A stretch of 64,000 nt of DNA from a bacterium BMS3Bbin08 (GTDB lineage: Bacteria; Nitrospirota; Thermodesulfovibrionia; UBA6902; BMS3Bbin08): assembly GCA_002897775.1 (NCBI GenBank), contig BDTR01000045.1, forward strand, positions 103,651-167,650, written 5' to 3'. Positions 34,046-42,600 of the stretch are shown in pieces. Both the position numbers and the translations under genes were made by a program. Every line of letters starts with the position of its first letter. Position 1 is the first letter of the stretch. Under the pieces are notes generated by a model. That model was not told the DNA's origin. It ran no database searches and saw only the letters and a list, made by a program, of their open reading frames with translations.

Positions 34046-34573
34046 GTTATGCCATTTTACAGGAATATATTAATTATTATTGTTTTTTTATCAAATAAAA
34101 TATGCTTATTCGACCATAACTAAATATATATATAACAATGCATTTAAAGCAAGAAACAATCTAAACAAGCTCTCCGGACAAAAAATTCAGATATAAAAGC
34201 GCAGAAGGCGCGAAAAAAACAAGGGTTATCATTTTTTTCCGGCCGCGCGAGACAGATACCATAAAAAAACCGGCGTTTTTGGGTACGACAGCGAGGCTCA
34301 GGACAGGCGGAGCAACCAGATTTTCGGTGAAATCACTCAATTGGAAGTGTTATTTCACACAAACCCGGTTGATTACGTGTCAAAGTCAGGATTTGTCTTT
34401 ACAGCAGGTGTAAACGCAACTATTGACTGCTGCTGCAATAACGTCATAATTGTACATTGATATTTGTTTGTAATTTGTTATTTGGTTTTTGGAATTTCCA
34501 CTTAAGATTGTGGAAACAACAAGTTGAGAAAAGTCCTTACAATTCCTGTATACGCTTTTATTGTTCAGGACAA
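34046..34573. other. 528-bp gap with no gene, upstream of the pentahaem cytochrome
   Basis: No ORF with coding character is seen on either strand. The part next to the cytochrome (34046-34150) is AT-rich, as a promoter would be. The middle contains CCTGTCCTGAGCC on the minus strand (about 34295-34307), a phrase I recall as a dispersed repeat in environmental genomes, and a weak AAAAAC/GTTTTT hairpin near 34266. The far part has TTTGTAATTTGTTATTTGG (34469 onward), a low-complexity phrase resembling that at 52740-52800. I looked for a GEMM riboswitch and did not find its conserved core. Confidence 0.5.
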
Positions 34574-36034
34574 TTACGGGATAGGAGATAAGGATTTCAG
34601 ATTATCGATGTGTTTTTTCACTTCAGGAGGAATAACGCCCTCTATTTCCTTTGCCAGATATGAATGCTCCATCAAAAGCTTCATCACAGAAAGCATAAAT
34701 TCTTTTTTATATGGGGACATCTTATCTAACTTTTCGAGCTTATCCATATAAAAGAGTTTGGTCGCTCTAAGAAGTTCCCGCGATAATTCTTCAATACTCA
34801 TGTTTACCGGCTTGACAACAGGCTCTACAAGATTGTATTTGCTGTAGTCCTTAACAGCTATGTAGGGCTTAAGTTCTTTATATATATCAGCATAGGGCCA
34901 TGGAGCAATCGCGAGAAAAAATGCCATGTCAGGATTATAGTGTTTGGCAAGTTCCAGAGTTGTGTTAATTGATTCTTTTGTCTCATCGGGAATTCCAAGG
35001 ACAAATGATGTCTCAGACACTATGTCGTGCTGGTTAATAAGCTCGATTGCAAGCTTTGATTCTTCAACTTTTACGCTTTTATTGAACATCACGAGGGTCT
35101 TCTGACTTACAGATTCAACACCAACGTAAATATGCACTATTCCCGCTTTTTTATATTTATAGAAGATGTCTCTATCTCTTAGTATATCCTCTACCCTTGT
35201 TTCCATAAGCAGGTCAATGCCAAGGTCTTTTTCTATAAGCATATTCAGAATTTTCTCCCATCTTGTCCTGTCATAAGTGGGATTTTCATCCGGTATCATC
35301 GCGACATTAACCCCGTACACTTTATGGAGATGTTCAAGTTCAGCTACAAAATTCTCAGGTGACCTCGCTCTCCATTTGCGTTCCCAGAAAAGCTGCTGAG
35401 AGCAAAAACTGCACTGCTGATTGCACCCTCTCGAAGAGCTGATAATCGCAAGGGTGGAGTCTTTGCGGGGTCTGTAGGAATAAATTTTCCAGTCGACCAG
35501 ATCCCACGCGGTGTGGAGAGAGTCAAGGTCTTCGATGAAATTTCTCTGCGCGGTAACGACTGATCTTCCATTACGCTGATAAGAAATACCTTTTACCTTT
35601 GAAATGTCACTCTTAGCGAAATGGCAGTCGAGAAGCTCGGGCAGAGTGACTTCCCCTTCGCCGCGGACTATGTAATCTACAATTGAGGAATTACCTTTAA
35701 AGATCTCTTCCCCGCAAAATGTCGGGTGAATACCTCCAATAACAGTAACGATCTCAGGATTTATTTTTTTGGCGATCTCAAGAACCTTAAGGGATTCGTA
35801 AATAGTAGCAGTAATAGCTGTAACAGCAACCACATCGGGTTTTGACTGTTCTATCTTCTTCTGTATCTCTTCGTATTCATGAAAATAAGACATGGCATCA
35901 TATATCTCAGGCGCATAACCGGCTTTTCTCAGGCTTCCGGCAATATAAACAAAGCCCAGATTAAGCCATGTCCCTGCCGCCTCGACTACTCCTGAGTGAT
36001 AAGGCGGTGTTATAAGTAAGACTTTTTTCTTCAT
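34574..36034 (-). CDS. B12-binding radical SAM protein
   Basis: The 486 aa start with a cobalamin-binding Rossmann domain (about 1-140: LLITPPYHSG, VVAVTAITATIYESL, VIGGIHPT), followed by a radical SAM TIM barrel with the iron-sulfur motif CNQQCSFC (about 204-211). The architecture matches BchE-like and other B12-dependent radical SAM enzymes that methylate or cyclise unreactive carbons. The substrate is unknown. The gene follows resB-ccsA by 66 bp on the same strand, so a link to haem, tetrapyrrole or cytochrome maturation is possible but unproven. Confidence 0.82.
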   Translation of the reverse strand: MKKKVLLITPPYHSGVVEAAGTWLNLGFVYIAGSLRKAGYAPEIYDAMSYFHEYEEIQKKIEQSKPDVVAVTAITATIYESLKVLEIAKKINPEIVTVIGGIHPTFCGEEIFKGNSSIVDYIVRGEGEVTLPELLDCHFAKSDISKVKGISYQRNGRSVVTAQRNFIEDLDSLHTAWDLVDWKIYSYRPRKDSTLAIISSSRGCNQQCSFCSQQLFWERKWRARSPENFVAELEHLHKVYGVNVAMIPDENPTYDRTRWEKILNMLIEKDLGIDLLMETRVEDILRDRDIFYKYKKAGIVHIYVGVESVSQKTLVMFNKSVKVEESKLAIELINQHDIVSETSFVLGIPDETKESINTTLELAKHYNPDMAFFLAIAPWPYADIYKELKPYIAVKDYSKYNLVEPVVKPVNMSIEELSRELLRATKLFYMDKLEKLDKMSPYKKEFMLSVMKLLMEHSYLAKEIEGVIPPEVKKHIDNLKSLSPIP

Positions 36035-36100
36035 CGTTAGATAATAACTGTTCAGCCGTTAAAGCACCAGGAAGATGAGAATATGTCCTGGCGGCCGGGA

Positions 36101-36937
36101 TTACATAAAATATGAGCTGTGCAGGGTTTGGATCACAAAAGGTATAATAAAAATTGTTATAACTGAAACAATAAAGCATGCAAGCAGCATCCACGCTGCT
36201 TTTGTTCCCTGCCATTTAAAAAAATATCTCAGATGCAGATAAAGACCGTATAAAAGCCATGTTATAAGCGACCATGTTTCTATAGGGTCCCATCCCCAGT
36301 ATCTGCCCCACGCCTCATTTGCCCATATAGAGCCTGCTGCTACTGTTATGCTCCAGAATATAAAACCAAAGCCGATAAATTTATAGCTGTATGCGTCAAG
36401 CACTTCAAGCGAGGGGAGTTTCCGGTAAAACTCCTTATCTCCCTGTTTTTTCTTAAGGAGGTACAGAACAGCGGAACCAAGAGAGATCAATATAGCGCCG
36501 ACAGCCAGTTTATTAAACAGAATATGGATCACAAGCCAGACGCCGCTTAAGGCTGGAGGAAGCCTTCTTATCTCAGGATTTGTGAACAGACCAAAAGTCA
36601 TCATCAAAAAACTCAGCGGGATTACAATAACGCCTGCTGCCCTGAGTTTCGGTATTTTCCAGCCGATCAGCAGAAACATTAAAATTACCACCCATGTATT
36701 TGATGACAAAACTTCATATTTGGCCATGTAGGGTCCGTGCCCTGCTATGTGCCACCTTATGCCGAGGGCAATGCTGTGGGGTATAAGACCGATTATTGCG
36801 AGGAACATTCCGTACTTCAGCGCGCCGGCTTTTTTGAATGATACACTGTACGCGAAAAACACAGTTGAGAGGATATAAAAGCCTACCGCAATCCAGTGCG
36901 ATATGACCTCATACTTCAATAAATATAAATTATCCAT
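36101..36937 (-). CDS. ccsA: CcsA/CcmC-family cytochrome c assembly protein
   Basis: This is a 278-aa inner-membrane protein with about eight helices and the haem-handling tryptophan-rich motif WGRYWGWDPIETWSLITW (about 208-225). With ResB/Ccs1 it presents haem to apocytochromes in the system II maturation pathway. Conserved histidines flank the motif region (IAVGFY..., HSIALGIRWHIAGHGPY). It overlaps resB by 8 bp. The nearby multihaem cytochromes are its obvious clients. Confidence 0.92.
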   Translation of the reverse strand: MDNLYLLKYEVISHWIAVGFYILSTVFFAYSVSFKKAGALKYGMFLAIIGLIPHSIALGIRWHIAGHGPYMAKYEVLSSNTWVVILMFLLIGWKIPKLRAAGVIVIPLSFLMMTFGLFTNPEIRRLPPALSGVWLVIHILFNKLAVGAILISLGSAVLYLLKKKQGDKEFYRKLPSLEVLDAYSYKFIGFGFIFWSITVAAGSIWANEAWGRYWGWDPIETWSLITWLLYGLYLHLRYFFKWQGTKAAWMLLACFIVSVITIFIIPFVIQTLHSSYFM

Positions 36938-38282
36938 TTGTTTGAAATTCTTTCCTGAAAATTCCCCCTGTAACTATCTCGGTTTTGATCTCATCCATCT
37001 CTTCTTTAAAGATCGCGCCGTATCTTTTAGTCATACCGGCTATGCCGTACAGTCCCGTGTCAGTGTCCAGGGTTAAATGTATTTCTTTATACGGGAGTAA
37101 AAACATGACGGCAATTCCAAAAATACCTATGATAAATCCTATATAGGCACCAGACATGCCCGGATTATTAACAAATAACAATCCGCTCCAGTAGCGGACG
37201 CCCGTAAAGTATAATATATCTTCTTCAATTTTGACAGCATTACCCGGGATTATCAGTCCATTAAAAACAACGCTGCCCCCTTCAGAAACTGTTAAATAGA
37301 GAATTGGTTTTGTAAGGTAAAAAGATTTACTGGTTACGTCAGGGAGGAATTTCATTTTAAATATATAAGGAGACAATGGAAAATCCGATTTACCGGTTGC
37401 GGGTTGTTTAATATCTCCCGCTCTGTCAATGTTAAAATGTGTCAGCACTTCCTCGCCCGCGGGTTTTTTTAAAATAAAGGAGAGTGTGTAGCCATAATTG
37501 TTGGACTGATATATATTTGTATCATCAATAAAAAGCGGGTCATTTACTGAGATTTTTTTATCTGTTATTCCCGGCTCCCTGATTATTCTTACCGAGCTTT
37601 CTAAAAACTTCAACTCTCCCCCGTCCCAGTAGGTATGGACAAGCTTTGACAGGTGAGTCTTAAACCCTGCGTTAAACTCCCCTGCGAATACCCCCCTGTC
37701 TTTAACAAGAAAACCGGTTTCTTTTCCATCGAACAGATCCCCTTCCATGAGCTGAACGAAACCGCTTTTCTGGAAACAGAGGACCGCGATCGCGGATATG
37801 ATAACCAGCAGTAATCCAAGATGGAATATTACACCTCCCCACCTGCCAATAGAATTTTTTGTAAAGATCAGTTTCTGATCATCACTATAAACTCCTGACA
37901 GCCGGTATCTTCTTTTTTTGAAGATTTTCATGATCCTGTCCGGTCCGGAGAAGGGTTTATGTTTTTTCTTACGCGCTTTGTGTTCCCTGCCCTGCCGGAT
38001 GTTTTTTTTAACCTGAAGACAGAGGGAATATCCAAGAGACACTGTTATGAGGACCACGAGAGACAAAAACCAGACAGAAGTATATACCCTGTTTAACTGC
38101 AGGCGGTCGACAATTCTAAAAGTATATATATTTTTTTCTTTCCAGAGCTCAAAATAAGACGGGCTTTTATCTGTAATCTGGGGGACAAGAAAACCTATAA
38201 CGCAGGCAATAAGCGTAATAATAATCAGGGATATTACGGTCCTGGGGGATATAAGAAATCGCTTTATCTTCTGGAAAACCAC
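36930..38282 (-). CDS. resB: ResB/Ccs1-family cytochrome c biogenesis protein
   Basis: The 450 aa have the ResB layout: an N-terminal helix pair (about 15-33 and 65-85), a third helix (about 145-165, GGVIFHLGLLLVIISAIAVLC), a large periplasmic domain and a C-terminal helix (about 375-400, YIGFIIGIFGIAVMFLLPYKEI). The periplasmic beta domain holds apocytochrome for haem ligation. It is the first gene of a resB-ccsA-radical SAM set. Confidence 0.9.
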   Translation of the reverse strand: MVFQKIKRFLISPRTVISLIIITLIACVIGFLVPQITDKSPSYFELWKEKNIYTFRIVDRLQLNRVYTSVWFLSLVVLITVSLGYSLCLQVKKNIRQGREHKARKKKHKPFSGPDRIMKIFKKRRYRLSGVYSDDQKLIFTKNSIGRWGGVIFHLGLLLVIISAIAVLCFQKSGFVQLMEGDLFDGKETGFLVKDRGVFAGEFNAGFKTHLSKLVHTYWDGGELKFLESSVRIIREPGITDKKISVNDPLFIDDTNIYQSNNYGYTLSFILKKPAGEEVLTHFNIDRAGDIKQPATGKSDFPLSPYIFKMKFLPDVTSKSFYLTKPILYLTVSEGGSVVFNGLIIPGNAVKIEEDILYFTGVRYWSGLLFVNNPGMSGAYIGFIIGIFGIAVMFLLPYKEIHLTLDTDTGLYGIAGMTKRYGAIFKEEMDEIKTEIVTGGIFRKEFQTNG

Positions 38283-38330
38283 ATTCTATTATAACCTTCA
38301 AAACACCTGATAACAAGAATATCATTTTTT

Positions 38331-38428
38331 ACCCCGTTAAAAGAAAGCCTTCGATAAAATCTGAGGTTAAAAGATCTGTCGCGGTCAGCGGTCTAAAACC
38401 ACAGACAAGCGACACCTTTTTAACGGGG
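38331..38428. repeat. Inverted-repeat unit between resB and the MNT gene
   Basis: ACCCCGTTAAAAG (38331-38343) faces CTTTTTAACGGGG (38416-38428) across about 72 bp, with an inner TGTCGC/GCGACA pair (38378-38383 and 38409-38414). The arms resemble the CCCCGT/ACGGGG ends of the window's other hairpins. A small non-autonomous element, or a long-range hairpin that ends transcription, are both possible. Confidence 0.5.
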
Positions 38429-38429
38429 T

Positions 38430-38765
38430 TTACTCCAGCCTTATTGCAGTTTTAAGGATTTCTGTAATGAATGGGTTTTGGGAGTTTTTAAGTTCTTCAA
38501 ACTCTCCCATCGTGTATACGAGCGGTTCTATAGGCAGATCTGTGAGGTCAAGGATTTTCCCTATACGGTCAAAAAACCTCTCATTGAAATCCCCTACAAT
38601 AAGCAGATCTATATCGCTGCCTTCGTGGATTTCGCCTTTAGCAAAAGAACCATATAGATAAACTTCTCTTACAGGAAGATTTTTCTTTAGCCTTATGGCA
38701 AAAACCCTTAGCTCATTAAGGAGGTCTTTACTTTGTTCAATATTGACTCTGCGGAGTTTATACAC
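38430..38765 (-). CDS. MNT-type nucleotidyltransferase (antitoxin-like)
   Basis: This is a 111-aa minimal nucleotidyltransferase with the GSFAKGEIHEGSDIDLLIVGDF motif (GS then DxD, about 42-63). MntA-type proteins adenylylate their HEPN partner and silence its RNase activity. It overlaps the HEPN gene by 58 bp if the ATG at 38765 is used. Later in-frame starts such as GTG at 38747 are possible. Stand-alone sugar or antibiotic nucleotidyltransferase roles are unlikely at this size. Confidence 0.85.
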   Translation of the reverse strand: MYKLRRVNIEQSKDLLNELRVFAIRLKKNLPVREVYLYGSFAKGEIHEGSDIDLLIVGDFNERFFDRIGKILDLTDLPIEPLVYTMGEFEELKNSQNPFITEILKTAIRLE

Positions 38766-39106
38766 TTTTCAGCATCCTCTCTTTCGTAAAATTCTGTTGG
38801 GGCCAGGTTTCCAGCAAGTCCATTGGGATATCTTGTGGGGATATAGAACATATCAAGATTTCTTGCGTCCCTGGAAAGCATGTTAAATGATGCGTCAAGC
38901 TTAGAGCACTCTTTTAATAACTCCTTTAACGAATGTGTAATGATAGATGTATATCCTTTTTCATAAAGGCATGCCTTCAAGGCCTTCTCACCGCTCTGCT
39001 GGGACTGAAAACAGCTCCATTCATAATTTTCATCCTCAAGGCTGTCCTTTGCAGCCTTGAGGTCAGCCTCTGCCTGTTTCAACCATTTAACAGTAATATT
39101 TCTCAT
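38708..39106 (-). CDS. HEPN-domain protein (toxin-like partner)
   Basis: This 132-aa all-helical HEPN protein starts MRNITVKWLKQAEADLKAA. I choose the ATG at 39106 with AAAGGAAA upstream; a start at 39148 would overlap the cytochrome gene before it. The family signature FQSQQSGEKALKACLY is clear. The C-terminal motif is ARNLDMFYIPTRYPNG, the YIPTRYP subgroup, instead of the classical R-x4-6-H RNase site of HepT, so RNase activity is uncertain. HEPN-MNT pairs act as toxin-antitoxin or defence modules. Confidence 0.84.
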   Translation of the reverse strand: MRNITVKWLKQAEADLKAAKDSLEDENYEWSCFQSQQSGEKALKACLYEKGYTSIITHSLKELLKECSKLDASFNMLSRDARNLDMFYIPTRYPNGLAGNLAPTEFYEREDAEKCINSAESILNKVKTSLMS

Positions 39107-39134
39107 CCTGGAATTTCCTTTCCACCCATATCTG

Positions 39135-41327
39135 TTACGGGTCATCACCTGAGATCGAAGTTGAATGCCTCATCCCTCCTGTACAACCAAAACCTGAGAG
39201 CGCGGAACAATTACCCTTGGAATAATTATTGGGTCCGGCAGCTTTTTTGAAGCCTGTTACTTTGAGGGAGTTGTTATTATAATCGTATGGAGAAGGGTCT
39301 GACCTATATCCAATAAGCCTAGACCTCTTTGAGCCGTGAGGAACTGCTACATGACACCCAACACAGGCTATGTACCGATGGCCATTACCCTTCCCTGACC
39401 ATTGTGCGTGAACGTTGTTCTTCCAGCTGGTATCGTACAGAACATGACAGTTGTTGCAAAACAATCCCCCGGAAGAGTAAGTGCTCCTGTCATCTAAGTC
39501 CCAGAGTGTTGTTCCGTCAGACTTTGTCGGCCAGTATTGCCCGGGGCCTTTGAGCATGTAATTTTCATTTGACCCGTGAGGGCCCTTGGGGTCTGTTCCG
39601 TCTTCATTATCTGCCCCGTGACAGTCAGAGCAGTACATGGTATTGTTCCCGCACTTGGAGCCGCAATTCTGGTTCCACGGCGCTCCCATTTGAGCGGGTT
39701 CAAGGGCCTTTGGAGAGTATGAGCCGGGAGTAGATGTACCGGAAGAACCGGTGAGCATGTTGTTTAATGTAACCCTTACAGGATGGGCAGATTTATTTCC
39801 CCTGCTGAATTCCCACGCCTGGTCTGTTATAGTCGCGCCTGAGACAGTTAGAGTATAGACTGTTACAGGTGTACTGAAATTCCTTAACGCGTAAGATGAA
39901 TGGCACTTAAAGCATATCTGGTACTCCTTGTCCGCGCTGTTCATTGTCCGGTAGGAAAGCAAGTCAATATCATCCCATAGCGGATCGTCATTCGGGTGGT
40001 CTATCCCTGTTACACCGAGGATCGAGTCTGAAACATCATTCGTATTAGCGGTAACGCTCAATGGATACCATCCTGAAGCATCAGGAGAGTCGTTGTGCGT
40101 ACCCGGCTTCGCCTGATGAGGGTTATGGCAGTCAACACATTCAGCGTGCTGGTTCCCGCTGCCAATGTCCCAGCGAAGGTCATTGCCGTCATCAAGCACG
40201 TCAAGGTTTGTGTGCTTGTTCGAGGTGCTGATTACGGGGTGTCCGCGCAGTTTTAGAAACACACCATATATGTTCAGGGACTTTGTTACAGAAAGTGTCT
40301 GTCCGTGGCACGATGTGGACGCGACAGCCCCGACCCTGTTAAAACATGTTTCTTCTTCGAATTTCCTGAGAAGATAAGGCTCCCCGCCTCCTCCGTGGGT
40401 CTTGTGGCAGGCAGCGCATCCTGCCTCGGCAACGGTCAGACCGGGTATGGGCAGGGTTTCCCCGACCGGATTATCAACAGCAACACCGGACGTCTGGTGG
40501 ACGCTCCCTGTCCAGTTTATCTTTTCATGGCATTTGTCGCACATGACATTTATTCTCTTTGCAAAAGTCGAGCAGTCATCACCGCCGCCGCACTTCACCA
40601 GAAATTGCTCTGTTTCAGTGTGCGGGTCATGACAGGAAGTGCATTCAACATAACCTTTGGTCTCGGGCGGGTAGCTGTAGAGTCTTACTTTATAGTGACT
40701 GCCCGGGGTTATTCCCACGATCGGCGGCACATCAGAGCCGGTGTCCAGTTCAATGGGCCTTTGCTCAGGGCCGTACGTGAACTGAATGAACGCGCTATCA
40801 TCATACTTTATGGCAACAGGGTGGTCGTCCTTTAGATACGTATCAATAAAACCGGCAGAAGTAGCGGGCATTTTGTCACCGCCGCCAGGTATTGTCATGC
40901 TGATCGTCGCCGAACTTCCGCCAATATTATACACGCTTCCAAGCGCAACAGTGCCGTCGTGACAGCTCAGGCACATCCTTGAGCGATATCCGATATCCGG
41001 GAAAAACCCCAGGTCAGCAGGCACGTCATAACCGCCGTCGACCCTCTGGAGGTATGCACTGTCGTACATTGTGTAGTTAGCCCCTGTCATCTCATGGTTC
41101 CACAAAGGTATCGCGGGCGAAGCGTTATGGGGCGTATGGCAGAAAACACAGATCCTATCCTCGGTATCAGCCCTGATGGTCCTCGGGTCTGCCCCTGCTC
41201 CTGACGGCCATGAGGCTGAAAGGTTATGAACTGTTTTTGCGATCCCTGCCCACGACACGGGGGGAGACACAAGACCGATCGATAAAATAAAAAATATGAG
41301 GATCATCCTGAGAATGGCTTTTTTCAT
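39135..41327 (-). CDS. Large multihaem c-type cytochrome (10 CXXCH plus one CX11CH)
   Basis: This is an exported 730-aa protein with a signal peptide (1-28, ending SWAG). I count ten CXXCH motifs: CVFCH (60-64), CLSCH, CTSCH, CDKCH, CAACH, CVDCH, CFKCH, CSDCH, CNNCH and CVGCH. There is also a possible eleventh site with spacing CX11CH (C328, C340-H341). Several are followed by PH or TH, as in doubled-CXXCH cytochromes. The first two motifs resemble those of the pentahaem cytochrome at 33290. Together with the barrel, propeller and PPIase upstream it is a candidate outer-surface or extracellular electron carrier. Confidence 0.9.
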   Translation of the reverse strand: MKKAILRMILIFFILSIGLVSPPVSWAGIAKTVHNLSASWPSGAGADPRTIRADTEDRICVFCHTPHNASPAIPLWNHEMTGANYTMYDSAYLQRVDGGYDVPADLGFFPDIGYRSRMCLSCHDGTVALGSVYNIGGSSATISMTIPGGGDKMPATSAGFIDTYLKDDHPVAIKYDDSAFIQFTYGPEQRPIELDTGSDVPPIVGITPGSHYKVRLYSYPPETKGYVECTSCHDPHTETEQFLVKCGGGDDCSTFAKRINVMCDKCHEKINWTGSVHQTSGVAVDNPVGETLPIPGLTVAEAGCAACHKTHGGGGEPYLLRKFEEETCFNRVGAVASTSCHGQTLSVTKSLNIYGVFLKLRGHPVISTSNKHTNLDVLDDGNDLRWDIGSGNQHAECVDCHNPHQAKPGTHNDSPDASGWYPLSVTANTNDVSDSILGVTGIDHPNDDPLWDDIDLLSYRTMNSADKEYQICFKCHSSYALRNFSTPVTVYTLTVSGATITDQAWEFSRGNKSAHPVRVTLNNMLTGSSGTSTPGSYSPKALEPAQMGAPWNQNCGSKCGNNTMYCSDCHGADNEDGTDPKGPHGSNENYMLKGPGQYWPTKSDGTTLWDLDDRSTYSSGGLFCNNCHVLYDTSWKNNVHAQWSGKGNGHRYIACVGCHVAVPHGSKRSRLIGYRSDPSPYDYNNNSLKVTGFKKAAGPNNYSKGNCSALSGFGCTGGMRHSTSISGDDP

Positions 41328-41407
41328 ATTTATTCCTCTTTTATTACTACTACTATCCTATCGGCAAATAAGCCAATAGTTGTAAATATTCAGCCTGATA
41401 GAAGAAC

Positions 41408-42487
41408 TTAATTTTCTTTGTCTGAAACCTCTATATCCTGTTTGCCTTTTTTAAGATACCTGAACACCTGGACCCTGCTGTTGTATGTGTCAGCCACATA
41501 AATTTGGTCATTCGCGTCAATAGCTATACCTGAAGGCAGCATAAAAGCGCCGGGCTGTTTTCCTGGTTTGCCGAAGACAAGCAGCAGGTCCCCCTTCCTG
41601 TCAAAGATCTGGAAGGCCTCGAACAACGGGTCAACCACATATATGTTCTTATCACTGTCAATGGCAATGCCCCTGGGGTTGCCCATATCTCCTGTACCGT
41701 CCCCGTGCCTGCCGAACTTAAACAGGAATTTCCCGTCCTTGTCAAAAACCTGGATCCTGAAATTTATGGAATCTGATATATACAATTCTCCATTGCCTGC
41801 AACTTTGATAAATGTGGGATAATTGAACTGCCCGTCCCCATTCCCTCTTTCTCCGAAGGAAAACCTGTACTCTCCGCCTGTTGTGTAAACATGTATTTTA
41901 CAGCCAAGGGTATCGACGATATAAATAAGGCCGGCGGCCTTATTCACGGCAAGCCCTGTCGGCCTCTTGAACCCTGTTTCCTCCCCGGGCGGGGGCAGTG
42001 CCTTCAGGTACTTGCCTTCCGCCGAAAAAACGTAAACCTGTTTCTGTATCGAGTCGGAAACAAAGATATTGCCCTGCCTGTCGCTCTCCACACCCACAGG
42101 AGAAGCAAATCTGCCGCGCGCGGTGCCCTCGATTATCATGTATTTCTCATTCGACAGATCAAAGATATGAACAGCCTGAAGAGCGGTGTCAGTAACATAC
42201 AGCCTGCCCTTTTCATCAACAGTTATGCCGAAAGGTTTTAATATCCGGTTCTCAACCGCCTCTCCAGCTAAAAACTCCCAGGCTTTTTTGAAAAAGCCCT
42301 TTTTAGCGCCGATATCATCAGGGGTCTCAATTATTCTTACATACTCGATCCTGGGGTCAAAAGGCGGGGGCGGCCAGAGTATTTTTACATCCTGCTCTTT
42401 GACCGCGTCCTTTGCCGACCCCATGCCAAGGGTAAGCACTGAGAAAACTATGAGAAGAGCTGCAAAGATCCTTTTGTTTTTCAGCAT
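41408..42487 (-). CDS. Exported NHL-repeat beta-propeller protein
   Basis: The 359 aa have a signal peptide (about 1-25) and at least six NHL blades, each with the pattern P.GIAVD..G.IYVADT...I.VFD..G (for example KPFGITVDEKGRLYVTDT, NPRGIAIDSDKNIYVVD, LPSGIAIDANDQIYVADTYNSRVQVF). Such propellers are protein-protein interaction platforms. It lies 80 bp upstream of the large cytochrome and is likely co-transcribed. Propellers of this type often occur in multihaem cytochrome loci. Its exact role is unknown. Confidence 0.85.
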   Translation of the reverse strand: MLKNKRIFAALLIVFSVLTLGMGSAKDAVKEQDVKILWPPPPFDPRIEYVRIIETPDDIGAKKGFFKKAWEFLAGEAVENRILKPFGITVDEKGRLYVTDTALQAVHIFDLSNEKYMIIEGTARGRFASPVGVESDRQGNIFVSDSIQKQVYVFSAEGKYLKALPPPGEETGFKRPTGLAVNKAAGLIYIVDTLGCKIHVYTTGGEYRFSFGERGNGDGQFNYPTFIKVAGNGELYISDSINFRIQVFDKDGKFLFKFGRHGDGTGDMGNPRGIAIDSDKNIYVVDPLFEAFQIFDRKGDLLLVFGKPGKQPGAFMLPSGIAIDANDQIYVADTYNSRVQVFRYLKKGKQDIEVSDKEN

Positions 42488-42600
42488 ATTATGATCTCCT
42501 GAACACCTGCTTCAGCGGTCGGACTGACAGCCATATTGCTATTATATACTACTAAATCAAAAGAATGCCTCAGGGCATATTTATGTCTTTTCCCGTTTAC

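Noticed and set aside
34046..34573. GEMM (cyclic dinucleotide) riboswitch before the cytochrome gene
   Set aside because: Such switches precede cytochromes in Geobacter, but I could not find the conserved core (GGCAAACC...GGGACGCAAAGCC) on either strand. A covariance search would settle it.
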